From: DAOUCV01 sp034432095 | GTDB taxonomy: Bacteria; Chloroflexota; Dehalococcoidia; Dehalococcoidales; UBA2162 | Reading direction: 5' to 3' | DNA length: 7,870 bases | NCBI GenBank assembly: GCA_034432095.1 | Contig: DAOUCV010000038.1 | Location: forward strand, 1 to 7,870 | Shown: piece by piece, positions 1 to 5,131 of the stretch | Layout of the letters: every line of letters starts with the position of its first letter | Position numbering within the stretch: position 1 is the first letter of the stretch | Notes under the pieces: generated by a model | What the model was told of the DNA's origin: nothing | The model's input: the letters and a program-made list of their open reading frames with translations, nothing else | Database searches by the model: none | Translations under genes and position numbers: made by a program

Positions 1-8
1 TGGTCCAT
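1..8 (-). CDS. Start of a leftward gene running off the window (possible IS transposase)
   Basis: On the minus strand an ATG at 8-6 is preceded by AAAAAAGGAGG (positions 23-13), a strong Shine-Dalgarno with a four-base spacer. Only ATG GAC CA is in the window, so the product cannot be read. The tandem repeats immediately upstream resemble insertion-sequence termini. A transposase such as IstA of an IS21-like element is therefore a reasonable guess, but it is inference from position only. An 8-bp inverted repeat (8-15 with 28-35) folds over the ribosome binding site. Confidence 0.4.
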
Positions 9-35
9 ACATCCTCCTTTTTTCAGAAGGATGTA
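8..35. repeat. Perfect 8-bp inverted repeat over the leftward ribosome binding site
   Basis: TACATCCT at 8-15 pairs with AGGATGTA at 28-35 around a 12-base loop. No T-tract follows on either strand, so it does not look like a terminator. In the leftward transcript the stem includes part of the GGAGG, so it could limit translation initiation of the partial gene. That role is inference. Confidence 0.45.
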
Positions 36-43
36 ATACCCCA

Positions 44-106
44 GTCCAGTTTTGAAGCATTAACTGTCCAGTTTTCAAGCGTTAACTGTCCAACTTTCAA
101 AAATTA
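44..106. repeat. About three tandem 22-bp repeats, likely an insertion-sequence end
   Basis: Unit 1 (44-65) and unit 2 (66-87) match at 20 of 22 positions, both starting GTCCAGTTTT and ending TTAACT. Unit 3 (88 to about 106) is degenerate, matching unit 2 at about 14 of 22. Tandem repeats of about 20 bp just inside the termini are a known feature of IS21-family elements, where they bind transposase. Combined with the leftward start codon at 8, these bases are probably the outer end of such an element, whose tip would fall near 100 (TGAAAG read on the minus strand). The family assignment is a guess. Confidence 0.55.
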
Positions 107-128
107 GTAAGAATACTTTAACGCTTGA
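75..128. repeat. Perfect 11-bp inverted repeat abutting the -35 box
   Basis: TCAAGCGTTAA at 75-85, inside repeat unit 2, recurs inverted as TTAACGCTTGA at 118-128, directly next to the -35 hexamer at 129. The copies are 32 bases apart. It may be an inverted stray copy of the repeat core or a binding site for a protein that also acts on the promoter. The identity is visible; the role is unknown. Confidence 0.45.
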
Positions 129-157
129 TTGACTTTATACCAGAATTTTGCTATAAT
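129..157 (+). promoter_or_regulatory. Strong sigma-70-type promoter with extended -10
   Basis: The -35 box TTGACT (129-134) and the consensus -10 box TATAAT (152-157) are separated by 17 bases. A TG dinucleotide one base before the -10 box (149-150) makes it an extended -10. Transcription should start near 164-166. It points toward yedE, more than 500 bases away, so it produces either a separate small RNA or a long 5' leader. Confidence 0.8.
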
Positions 158-164
158 CCCAATT

Positions 165-437
165 GTGACTTCGATATTATACATCAGGAGAATGCAGCCA
201 CGCGCCTGAATCCGGAACGATAAGGCGGCGGAACCGCCTACCATCCGGTCAATCAGGTCGGTCAGGGAATACCATGATGATGCGTGCATTGCTGCATTCA
301 TGCTTGTCGGACGACTTGACCCGTCGGGTCACAAACCGCTTCCGGGATAGTCTGGCACATCTCTCTTCTAGCCATCTAATTCTCTTTCGGTCAACATACA
401 TCGGGCTATGGAGTTACTTCCAGGCCCGATTTCTTTT
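165..437 (+). ncRNA. Structured leader or small RNA between promoter and terminator
   Basis: This stretch is bounded by a strong promoter and an intrinsic terminator and has no convincing gene. Bases 205-257 fold into a long interrupted helix: CCTGA (205-209) with TCAGG (253-257), CCGG (212-215) with CCGG (245-248), then AGGCGG (223-228) with CCGCCT (234-239) capped by CGGAA. The asymmetric internal loops between the helices (210-211/249-252 and 216-222/240-244) are riboswitch-like. A second hairpin, TGACCC/GGGTCA with loop GTC, lies at 317-331. It does not match the tRNA-Sec, RNase P, SRP, Moco or cobalamin RNA patterns I know. It may be an attenuated leader of the selenium operon or an independent small RNA. 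All pairing was done by eye. Confidence 0.45.
400..437 (+). terminator. Intrinsic terminator or attenuator inside the yedE leader
   Basis: ATCGGGC (400-406) pairs perfectly with GCCCGAT (424-430). Inside it TGGA (409-412) pairs with TCCA (419-422) around a six-base loop. The helix is followed at once by TTCTTTT (431-437). This is the classical layout of a Rho-independent terminator. It lies about 240 bases upstream of yedE, so full operon expression from the promoter at 129-157 requires readthrough or antitermination here. I found only short partial matches for an antiterminator, such as CCCG at 320-323 against CGGG at 402-405. Confidence 0.7.
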
Positions 438-485
438 GCTTATAACAAAGACTTTTCCACAATTTTCAGGAAAGGAGGTGATGCT

Positions 486-512
486 ATGATTGTGCTCAAT
501 CGCCGCACGTGA
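486..512 (+). CDS. Short upstream ORF (leader peptide MIVLNRRT) ending in UGA
   Basis: An ATG at 486 is preceded by AAAGGAGGTGAT (471-482), a full-length match to the anti-Shine-Dalgarno of 16S rRNA and the strongest ribosome binding site in the window. It encodes only MIVLNRRT and then UGA (510-512). If UGA were read through, the frame stays open to TAA at 609-611, giving a 41-residue product with a FFLPFMC stretch. Such a strong initiation site in front of eight codons suggests a regulatory leader peptide rather than a functional protein. It resembles no family I recognise. The start is well supported; the function is inference. Confidence 0.5.
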   Translation: MIVLNRRT

Positions 513-542
513 TTCTTTCTTCCGTTCATGTGCGTAGCACAT
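504..542 (+). promoter_or_regulatory. Two mutually exclusive hairpins over the leader-peptide stop codon
   Basis: CGCACGTGA (504-512), which includes the UGA stop, can pair over nine bases (one G-T) with TCATGTGCG (526-534). Alternatively ATGTGC (528-533) pairs perfectly with GCACAT (537-542) around a GTA loop. The two share 528-533, so only one can form. A ribosome paused at the UGA would block the first and favour the second, which is the logic of translation-coupled attenuation. The second hairpin also fits the loose rules for a bacterial SECIS: its loop starts 22 bases after the UGA and begins with G. Confidence 0.45.
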
Positions 543-615
543 ACAAGTAAAGACAATCCTGCTGCATGGAGAGTTCATAGCGTTGCCTCCCTGACCACTC
601 AGCCTGATTAAAGCG

Positions 616-673
616 AGCTCCTTTGCTATGAGTTTCTCCGTGCCAGCGGGCGAAATTTATAACGAAAGGAGCT
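616..673 (+). promoter_or_regulatory. Helix that can sequester the yedE ribosome binding site
   Basis: AGCTCCTTT (616-624) is perfectly complementary over nine bases to AAAGGAGCT (665-673), which contains the Shine-Dalgarno of yedE. Formation would hide the site and silence translation of the first operon gene. CTCCTTT (618-624) is also complementary over seven bases to AAAGGAG (471-477), the Shine-Dalgarno of the upstream ORF. One anti-Shine-Dalgarno could thus choose between two start sites. The complementarity is direct; the switch model is inference. Confidence 0.5.
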
Positions 674-677
674 TTAA

Positions 678-1781
678 ATGTCCGTGATTTCCCGCTTTCT
701 TACTTCGCGATGGGGACCGATTATCACTGGTATCTCCGTTGGTGTTCTGGCACCACTTCTTGTTTTCTGGGGCAACCCCGGAAATATGGGTATCTGCGTT
801 GTCTGCTTCACTCGTGACATTGCCGGGGCGCTGGGCCTGCATCGCGCCGGAGTCGTTCAGTATATCCGCCCTGAGATTATCGGCTTCGTGCTGGGTTCGC
901 TGGCGGCGGCGCTTGCCTTCAAGGAATTCAAGCCGCGTACCGGGTCGGCACCGCTGGTGCGTTTCCTGCTGGGTATGTTCGCCGTTTTTGGTGCTCTAGT
1001 TTTCTTGGGCTGTCCCTGGCGCGCCTATCTGCGCCTCGCTGGAGGGGACTGGACTGCCATTTTCGGCATCCTCGGCTTGGTTGTCGGCATCGGGTTGGGC
1101 ATCGTCTTCCTGCGTATGGGGTATAGCCTGGGCAGGAACCGCCCGGCGCCGAAAGCAGTCGGTTGGGTCATGCCGGCTATTATGGTGGTGCTGCTGGTTC
1201 TTTTGATTGTTGAGCCGCAGTTCGGGCGCGATGCGGAAGGTAATCCGACGGGACCCATTTTCTTCTCCACCACCGGACCGGGCAGTCAGCACGCCGCGCT
1301 TATTATCTCCCTGGTAGTAGGACTATTCATTGGTTTTCTGGCGCAGCGGAGCCGCTTCTGCACGGTCGGGGCTGTCCGCGATGCTATCTTGCTCCGAGAT
1401 TTGCGACTACTTTATGGCGTACTGGCGCTGATTGTAGCCGCTTTTGTGACCAATTTGATACTGGGGCAGTTCCATCCTGGTTTCGCAAAGCAGCCGGTAG
1501 CCCATACTAACGAACTATGGAACTTTGCTGGCATGGCATTGGCTGGTCTTGCCTTTACTCTGGCGGGTGGCTGCCCGGGGAGGCAGTTTTTCCTCACCGG
1601 TGAAGGCGACGCCGACTCCGCCATGTTTGTCAGTGGCATGCTGGTTGGTGCGGGTATTTCTCACACTTACAGCATGGCCAGCTCTCCCGCCGGTCCCGGT
1701 GTGTTCGGGCCGTTTATTGTCATTGCAGGACTAGTTGTCTGCGTCATTATCGGCTTAACGATGCGAGAGGCAAAGGTATAG
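678..1781 (+). CDS. yedE: YedE-type selenium metabolism membrane protein
   Basis: This is a 367-residue polytopic inner-membrane protein of the YeeE/YedE family, in the selenium-linked subgroup (YedE/FdhT, TIGR04112). That subgroup is proposed to transport a selenium compound. About nine to ten hydrophobic segments are visible. The signature GNMGICVVCFTRDIAGALGLH (about 35-55) carries C40 and C43. The internal two-repeat structure shows as GCPWR (111-115, C112) and GGCPGR (297-302, C299), and QRSRFC ends at C228. These conserved Cys residues probably handle a thiol- or selenol-bound substrate, as in related thiosulfate transporters (family knowledge). The ATG is set by AAAGGAG six bases upstream. 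It opens the operon, and its ribosome binding site is the one that the leader helix can hide. The next gene starts nine bases on. Confidence 0.92.
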   Translation: MSVISRFLTSRWGPIITGISVGVLAPLLVFWGNPGNMGICVVCFTRDIAGALGLHRAGVVQYIRPEIIGFVLGSLAAALAFKEFKPRTGSAPLVRFLLGMFAVFGALVFLGCPWRAYLRLAGGDWTAIFGILGLVVGIGLGIVFLRMGYSLGRNRPAPKAVGWVMPAIMVVLLVLLIVEPQFGRDAEGNPTGPIFFSTTGPGSQHAALIISLVVGLFIGFLAQRSRFCTVGAVRDAILLRDLRLLYGVLALIVAAFVTNLILGQFHPGFAKQPVAHTNELWNFAGMALAGLAFTLAGGCPGRQFFLTGEGDADSAMFVSGMLVGAGISHTYSMASSPAGPGVFGPFIVIAGLVVCVIIGLTMREAKV

Positions 1782-1790
1782 GAGGTTATC

Positions 1791-2012
1791 ATGAGTGAGA
1801 TAAAGACGGTAGATGCGAGAGGGCTTTCCTGCCCGCAGCCGGCGATGCTGACGCGGCAAGCGATACATAAACTTGAGAAAGGAACGGTTGAGGTGCTGGT
1901 AGACTCCGCCACGGCACGGGAAAACGTCTCACGCTTGGCGAAAAATGCCGGCTGGACGGTGACCATCGAAGACAAGTCTGATGGCAGCTCGCGGATTGTG
2001 CTCAAGAAATGA
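1791..2012 (+). CDS. TusA/SirA-like sulfurtransferase-family protein
   Basis: A 73-residue single-domain cytoplasmic protein of the TusA family. It opens VDARGLSCPQPA, with the family's CPxP motif at C14-P17, and the rest follows the two-layer alpha/beta pattern, ending in a strand (SSRIVLKK). TusA proteins relay persulfide sulfur. Next to yedE, yedF and selD this copy more likely carries selenium or partners YedE (inference). GGAGG at 1781-1785 overlaps the yedE stop and lies five bases before the ATG, which suggests translational coupling. It resembles the N-terminal domain of YedF further down the operon, so the cluster has two TusA domains. The symbol is left blank because this is not orthologous to tRNA-modifying tusA with certainty. 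Confidence 0.88.
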   Translation: MSEIKTVDARGLSCPQPAMLTRQAIHKLEKGTVEVLVDSATARENVSRLAKNAGWTVTIEDKSDGSSRIVLKK

Positions 2013-2042
2013 TTCGTCTGAACGGAGAAGGGAGCGAGTGAT

Positions 2043-2585
2043 TTGGCGATTCTTAGACGAAATCAAAAAGCGAAATTCGAAGGCGGCGGCCTGGTGCTTT
2101 TTCAAGAAGTCTCTCAGGCGATAGCGGGGGAGAAGATACTCAAGGCCGCTGGTTACCTGGTGAGGCTGGTAGCGCCCCCGCCTGAACTACGGAAGGGGTG
2201 CGATTTGGCTGTAGAAATAAATCTTATCGAGCAGCCCGGCATTGAACGTCTGCTGAAAGAGAAAGACATGGCTTACGTCAGCATCGAGCCGATAAGAGTA
2301 AAAACGGCGCCGCTGCTTGAGGTAGTCAAGGTGACCGATTTTGGCAGGTGGGTCATGGTGAAAGCCGGAAATATGAAAATTACCTATGAAAAGGACAGCG
2401 GGGTAATAGTCAATGTTTCCGGTGGCGGTTGTCCAGATATTCCATATCTTCATGCCGAGCTGGTTGACAAGCGTCTTGACCAGGCACCGCGGCCGAAAGA
2501 CCTGGGCTTCACCCTCTGCGCTTTAAATCTGGAGAGGGCGCTTGATGAATGTCTGGCCCTCCATTCCGGAGGTAGTAAAACATGA
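2043..2585 (+). CDS. DUF3343 (putative Se/S carrier-like) protein with extended C-terminus
   Basis: A 180-residue soluble protein. The N-terminal part (about 15-85) fits DUF3343/PF11823: LVLFQEVSQAIAGEKILKAAGYLVRLV followed by APPPELRKGCDLAVEI, with the characteristic Cys (C53). A second half (about 95-175) has GGGCPDIPYL (C130) and GFTLCALNLERALDECL (C159, C170). I can only describe this half, not assign it. Pfam labels the family a putative Se/S carrier, which fits the context, but no reaction is established. The start is a TTG preceded by GGAGAAGGGAG. The next in-frame Met comes only at residue 76, after the conserved region. The stop overlaps the next start (ATGA). A typical family member is only about 80 residues, so the C-terminal half is an addition. 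Confidence 0.75.
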   Translation: MAILRRNQKAKFEGGGLVLFQEVSQAIAGEKILKAAGYLVRLVAPPPELRKGCDLAVEINLIEQPGIERLLKEKDMAYVSIEPIRVKTAPLLEVVKVTDFGRWVMVKAGNMKITYEKDSGVIVNVSGGGCPDIPYLHAELVDKRLDQAPRPKDLGFTLCALNLERALDECLALHSGGSKT

Positions 2586-3484
2586 TGCTTATTGCCGGAA
2601 CCGTACCCATCAAGGACATGCCTCTTACTCTGGATAAAGTCACTTCTGAGGGTGATTACCTTGTGGTTGGTGGAAGAAAGATTCCCTGCACTCAGGGTAC
2701 CGGCGCAATGGTCAGTGCCGCCCTAGCCACAACCAGCTATCTCGGCCTGGAAGCCCCGCAGGTCCTGCTCGTGGGTGACATCGGCAAAGGTGACGGGAGC
2801 CGTAAACTATACCAGTATCTGATTGACCAGGTCAAGGAACTCTCCCCGGCGGTGCTGGCGTTGCACTACTGGCTGCCCGATATGGCCCAGACACGACAGC
2901 TGTGCGCCGCCGTGGAGACGTGTGCCAGAAGGCCAATTATGGTTGCGGATGCCGCTTCAATGTACTCGGCAAAAGCCGCCGGTCTTGCCGAAAAATTCGA
3001 CATCTTTACCCCCGACGCCACCGAGATTGCTTTCCTGGCCGACCCGGAGGCTACCCATCCCGCCTATATTAACCGGCACCTGTTCGAGACCGATATCAGC
3101 CGGGCACCGGAGCTTGCTAAGGCGGCCTATAGTAACCACGGCGCCGCCAGGCTGCTGCTGGTGAAGGGAGCAGTAGACTACATCATAAAAGAGGGAGAAG
3201 TCCTGGCTACCATCACAGAGCCAGATGTACCGGCGCTCGAACCTATCGGTGGTACTGGTGATACTATCACGGGCCTGGTCTCGGCTTTCGCCTTTGCCGG
3301 CCTGGAGCTGCACGAGGCCGCCATCATTGCTGCCAGGACTAACCGTATGGCCGGGAAATATGCGAGGGTAACTCCAGCCTCCAAGGTAAGGGAAGTTGTT
3401 GCCCAGTTTCCGGCTGTTTTTAAAGATTACCTGTGTCAGTGGAGCAATGTCTGCTGCACCGAAGGAGGGAAGAGCGATGATTGA
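2582..3484 (+). CDS. Ribokinase-fold kinase-like protein of the selenium cluster
   Basis: A 300-residue protein with features of the ribokinase/NAD(P)HX-dehydratase superfamily. GGTGDTITG (223-231) is the GxGD anion hole with the presumed catalytic Asp (D227). TPDATEI (143-149) matches the conserved acidic/metal region. LLLVKG (191-196) precedes the usual beta hairpin. The substrate is unknown; sugar-type kinase and NAD(P)H-hydrate dehydratase-like are both possible. It is embedded in the selenium operon, overlapping the upstream gene by four bases and yedF by eight, so it is probably co-translated. GGAGG at 2568-2572 supports ATG 2582, although ATG 2585 is also possible. Its tail has three Cys (C285, C291, C292), unusual for this fold and perhaps linked to Se/S chemistry (speculative). 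Confidence 0.7.
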   Translation: MMLIAGTVPIKDMPLTLDKVTSEGDYLVVGGRKIPCTQGTGAMVSAALATTSYLGLEAPQVLLVGDIGKGDGSRKLYQYLIDQVKELSPAVLALHYWLPDMAQTRQLCAAVETCARRPIMVADAASMYSAKAAGLAEKFDIFTPDATEIAFLADPEATHPAYINRHLFETDISRAPELAKAAYSNHGAARLLLVKGAVDYIIKEGEVLATITEPDVPALEPIGGTGDTITGLVSAFAFAGLELHEAAIIAARTNRMAGKYARVTPASKVREVVAQFPAVFKDYLCQWSNVCCTEGGKSDD

Positions 3485-4052
3485 GGTTGATGCGAGGGGA
3501 CTTAACTGTCCCCTCCCGGTGGTAAGAACCAAGAAAGCTCTGGAAGGTATAGAAGAGGGGGAACTTACCGTCATCATCGAACGGCCGGAGGGATGCCAGA
3601 ATGTGCGGCGTTTTGCCGAGAGCCAGGGATGCAAGGTTACCATTGATGAAAAGGACGGCCTGTTCTATATCCACATTCATAAGGAAAAAGCGGCAAAATC
3701 TTTCTCCCCGGGGCAAAGTAAGGACGTAATCTTCATTACTACTGACCGGCTGGGGACCGGCGACCAGCGGCTCGGTGAAATCCTCATGAAAGCCTTCCTG
3801 AACACACTGTGAGACGCCGAGCCGAAGCCGGCCAAGATCCTCTTTCTGAATGATGGAGTGAAGCTGACTACCGAGGGGTCAGAGGTCTTGGACAGCCTGA
3901 AACTCCTTGAAAAAGCAGGGGTAGAAATATTCTCGTGCGGTACCTGCCTGGAATATTACCAGCTAAAAGACAAACTCAAGGTTGGCGCGGTAACCAACAT
4001 GTACGATACGGTGGAGTCCCTGCTCTCGTCAGGCAAGATAATAAAAATCTAG
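3477..4052 (+). CDS. yedF: YedF selenium metabolism protein interrupted by an in-frame UGA
   Basis: Read through, this is 191 codons, the usual YedF length (TIGR03527). Residues 1-75 are a TusA domain with DARGLNCPLP (C11 in CPxP). Residues 83-191 are the DsrE-like C-terminal domain, with TTDRLGTGDQRLGEILMKAF, LNDGVKLTTEGSEVL, SCGTCLEYY (C154, C157) and NMYDTVE. Codon 112 (3810-3812) is TGA, after KAFLNTL. The frame is unchanged on both sides and the C-terminal half is intact. Stopping there would leave a 111-residue protein without the CxxC-like motif. The downstream half has no usable start of its own: the GTG at 3858 has GGAG touching it. The ATG at 3477 has AGGAGG eight bases upstream and overlaps the kinase stop. 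Options are selenocysteine or readthrough, nonsense mutation, or sequence error. Family members I recall are not Cys here, which counts against selenocysteine. Confidence 0.85.
3810..3858 (+). other. In-frame UGA of yedF with a weak SECIS-like hairpin
   Basis: The TGA lies at 3810-3812. CTCT (3840-3843) can pair with GGAG (3855-3858, one G-T). After a T-T mismatch TC (3845-3846) pairs with GA (3852-3853), closing loop TGAAT (3847-3851). The loop starts 35 bases past the UGA and has G second, inside the loose bacterial SECIS window. The helix is weak compared with the one in selD. A nearer GCCG/CGGC helix (3816-3819/3829-3832) has its loop too close to the UGA. Selenocysteine insertion is possible but unproven. 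Confidence 0.3.
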
Positions 4053-4069
4053 TGGGAAGATAACTGGGT

Positions 4070-5131
4070 GTGGGTGAAGATAAGGATAAAAAGCTGCGTC
4101 TTACTCAGACCGTACGCGGTGCCGGCTGAGCCTGTAAACTGGGTCCGGCGGACCTCAACAACGCCCTGGCAGACCTGCCTCTGACCACCCATCCAAATCT
4201 TATTGTAGGGATGGAAAGAGTAGAAGATGCCGGCGTGTATCAACTGACCGAAGAGCTGGCCATTGTCCAGACAGTGGACTTTTTCACCCCCATCGTGGAC
4301 GACCCGTTCACCTTTGGCCAGATAGCGGCGGCTAATTCTCTTAGCGATGTCTACGCCATGGGCGGTAGACCCCTGACCGCCATGAACATTGTCTGTTTCC
4401 CGATTCAGACCATGGATATATCGGTGCTCAAAGAAATCCTGCTGGGCGGACTGGAGAAGATACGGGAGGCGGATGTGGTGCTGGTTGGCGGACACAGCGT
4501 GGATGACCAGGAACTGAAGTACGGGCTTGCCGTGACCGGCACCATCCACCCTCAGAAGGTGCTACGAAAGGAAAACGCCAAACCGGGCGACAAGCTCATT
4601 CTGACCAAGCCACTGGGTACCGGCATTATCAATACCGCGATAAAGGCAGAAATGGCCAGCCGGGAGGCAGCGGAAACGGTTGCCAAATCTATGGCCACCC
4701 TCAACCGGAAAGCTTCGGAAATAATGCAGGAGATTGGAGCGAATGCCTGCACCGACATTACCGGCTTTGGTCTGCTGGGCCATGTCGCTGAGATGGTTGA
4801 AAATACCGATGTCGGCATGGTCATCTATGCCGGGGCGGTGCCGGTCTTCCCGGAAGCTGAAGAGCTGGCGGCAATGGGCATGATTCCGGGTGGTCTCTAC
4901 CGCAACCGTGATTTCCGCAAGGACTTCGTGCAATTCAAATCTGATGTCAGCCAGTTCCGCCGGGATATTCTCTTTGACCCCCAGACCTCGGGAGGTCTGC
5001 TTATCTCGGTGCCGCCGGATAAGGCACAGAACATGCTGGATAGGCTGCACGAGGCCGGGGCGGTGAAGGCTGCCGTCATCGGTGAAGTTGTGGCTAATCC
5101 AAAGGGGAAGACCATTATTGAACCGATTTAG
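4070..5131 (+). CDS. selD: Selenide, water dikinase (selenophosphate synthetase), selenocysteine-containing
   Basis: SelD makes selenophosphate from selenide and ATP, the selenium donor for tRNA-Sec and for selenouridine or selenium cofactors. Read through the TGA at codon 20, the protein is 353 residues, close to the 347 of E. coli. The N-terminus LTQTVRGAGUACKLGPADL places Sec20 at the catalytic Cys/Sec position and K23 at the essential Lys. Metal and nucleotide ligands follow: D53, VDFFTP (D70), ANSLSDVYAMGG (D93), LVGGHSVDD (139-146) and TDITGFGLLGH (D229). DPQTSGGLL (303-311) is the C-terminal signature. The start is GTG at 4070. A TAA lies three codons upstream, so the start is tightly bounded, with GGGAAG as a modest ribosome binding site. 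A gene caller that treats UGA as stop would begin at Met48 and lose the active site. yedF ends 17 bases upstream. Confidence 0.95.
4127..4155 (+). other. Selenocysteine codon and bacterial SECIS-like hairpin in selD
   Basis: TGA (4127-4129) is followed by a compact hairpin. GGGTCC (4141-4146) pairs with GGACCT (4150-4155), six pairs with one terminal G-T, around loop GGC (4147-4149). The loop starts 18 bases after the UGA and its first base is G. This meets the usual description of bacterial SECIS elements: a short stem, and an apical loop about 16-37 bases downstream with G among its first two bases. SelB would bind here to deliver Sec-tRNA. selA, selB and the Sec tRNA gene are not in this window. 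Confidence 0.8.

Noticed and set aside
104..301. 65-codon minus-strand frame upstream of yedE
   Set aside because: It lies opposite a strong promoter and a structured RNA, has no recognisable motif, and its codon pattern looks like chance.
165..340. tRNA-Sec gene in the leader
   Set aside because: No acceptor stem, T-arm GGTTCGA-type sequence or suitable anticodon arm with TCA could be laid out.
441..446. TATAAC as a possible second promoter closer to yedE
   Set aside because: The only correctly spaced -35 candidate (TTCCAG) is poor, and the site directly follows the terminator T-run, where AT-rich matches are expected.
274..489. 71-codon plus-strand frame in the leader, ending at the leader-ORF start
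   Set aside because: It runs straight through the terminator hairpin, has a weak ribosome binding site and a Ser/Leu/Arg-rich sequence unlike any family. The RNA structure explains the stretch better.
3396..3476. N-terminal extension of yedF to ATG 3396
   Set aside because: The extension lies inside the kinase-like gene. The family begins at MIEVDARG, and AGGAGG sits eight bases before ATG 3477.
2957..3643. 228-codon minus-strand frame opposite the kinase-like gene and yedF
   Set aside because: It is a shadow of two well-supported plus-strand genes, with no family motif.
3858..4052. C-terminal half of yedF as a separate gene from GTG 3858
   Set aside because: GGAG abuts the GTG with no spacer, the start would fall in the middle of a conserved strand, and the same frame continues upstream through the UGA into the rest of YedF.
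4211..5131. selD starting at ATG 4211
   Set aside because: This would remove the catalytic Sec/Cys and Lys motif, which is clearly encoded upstream in frame from GTG 4070.
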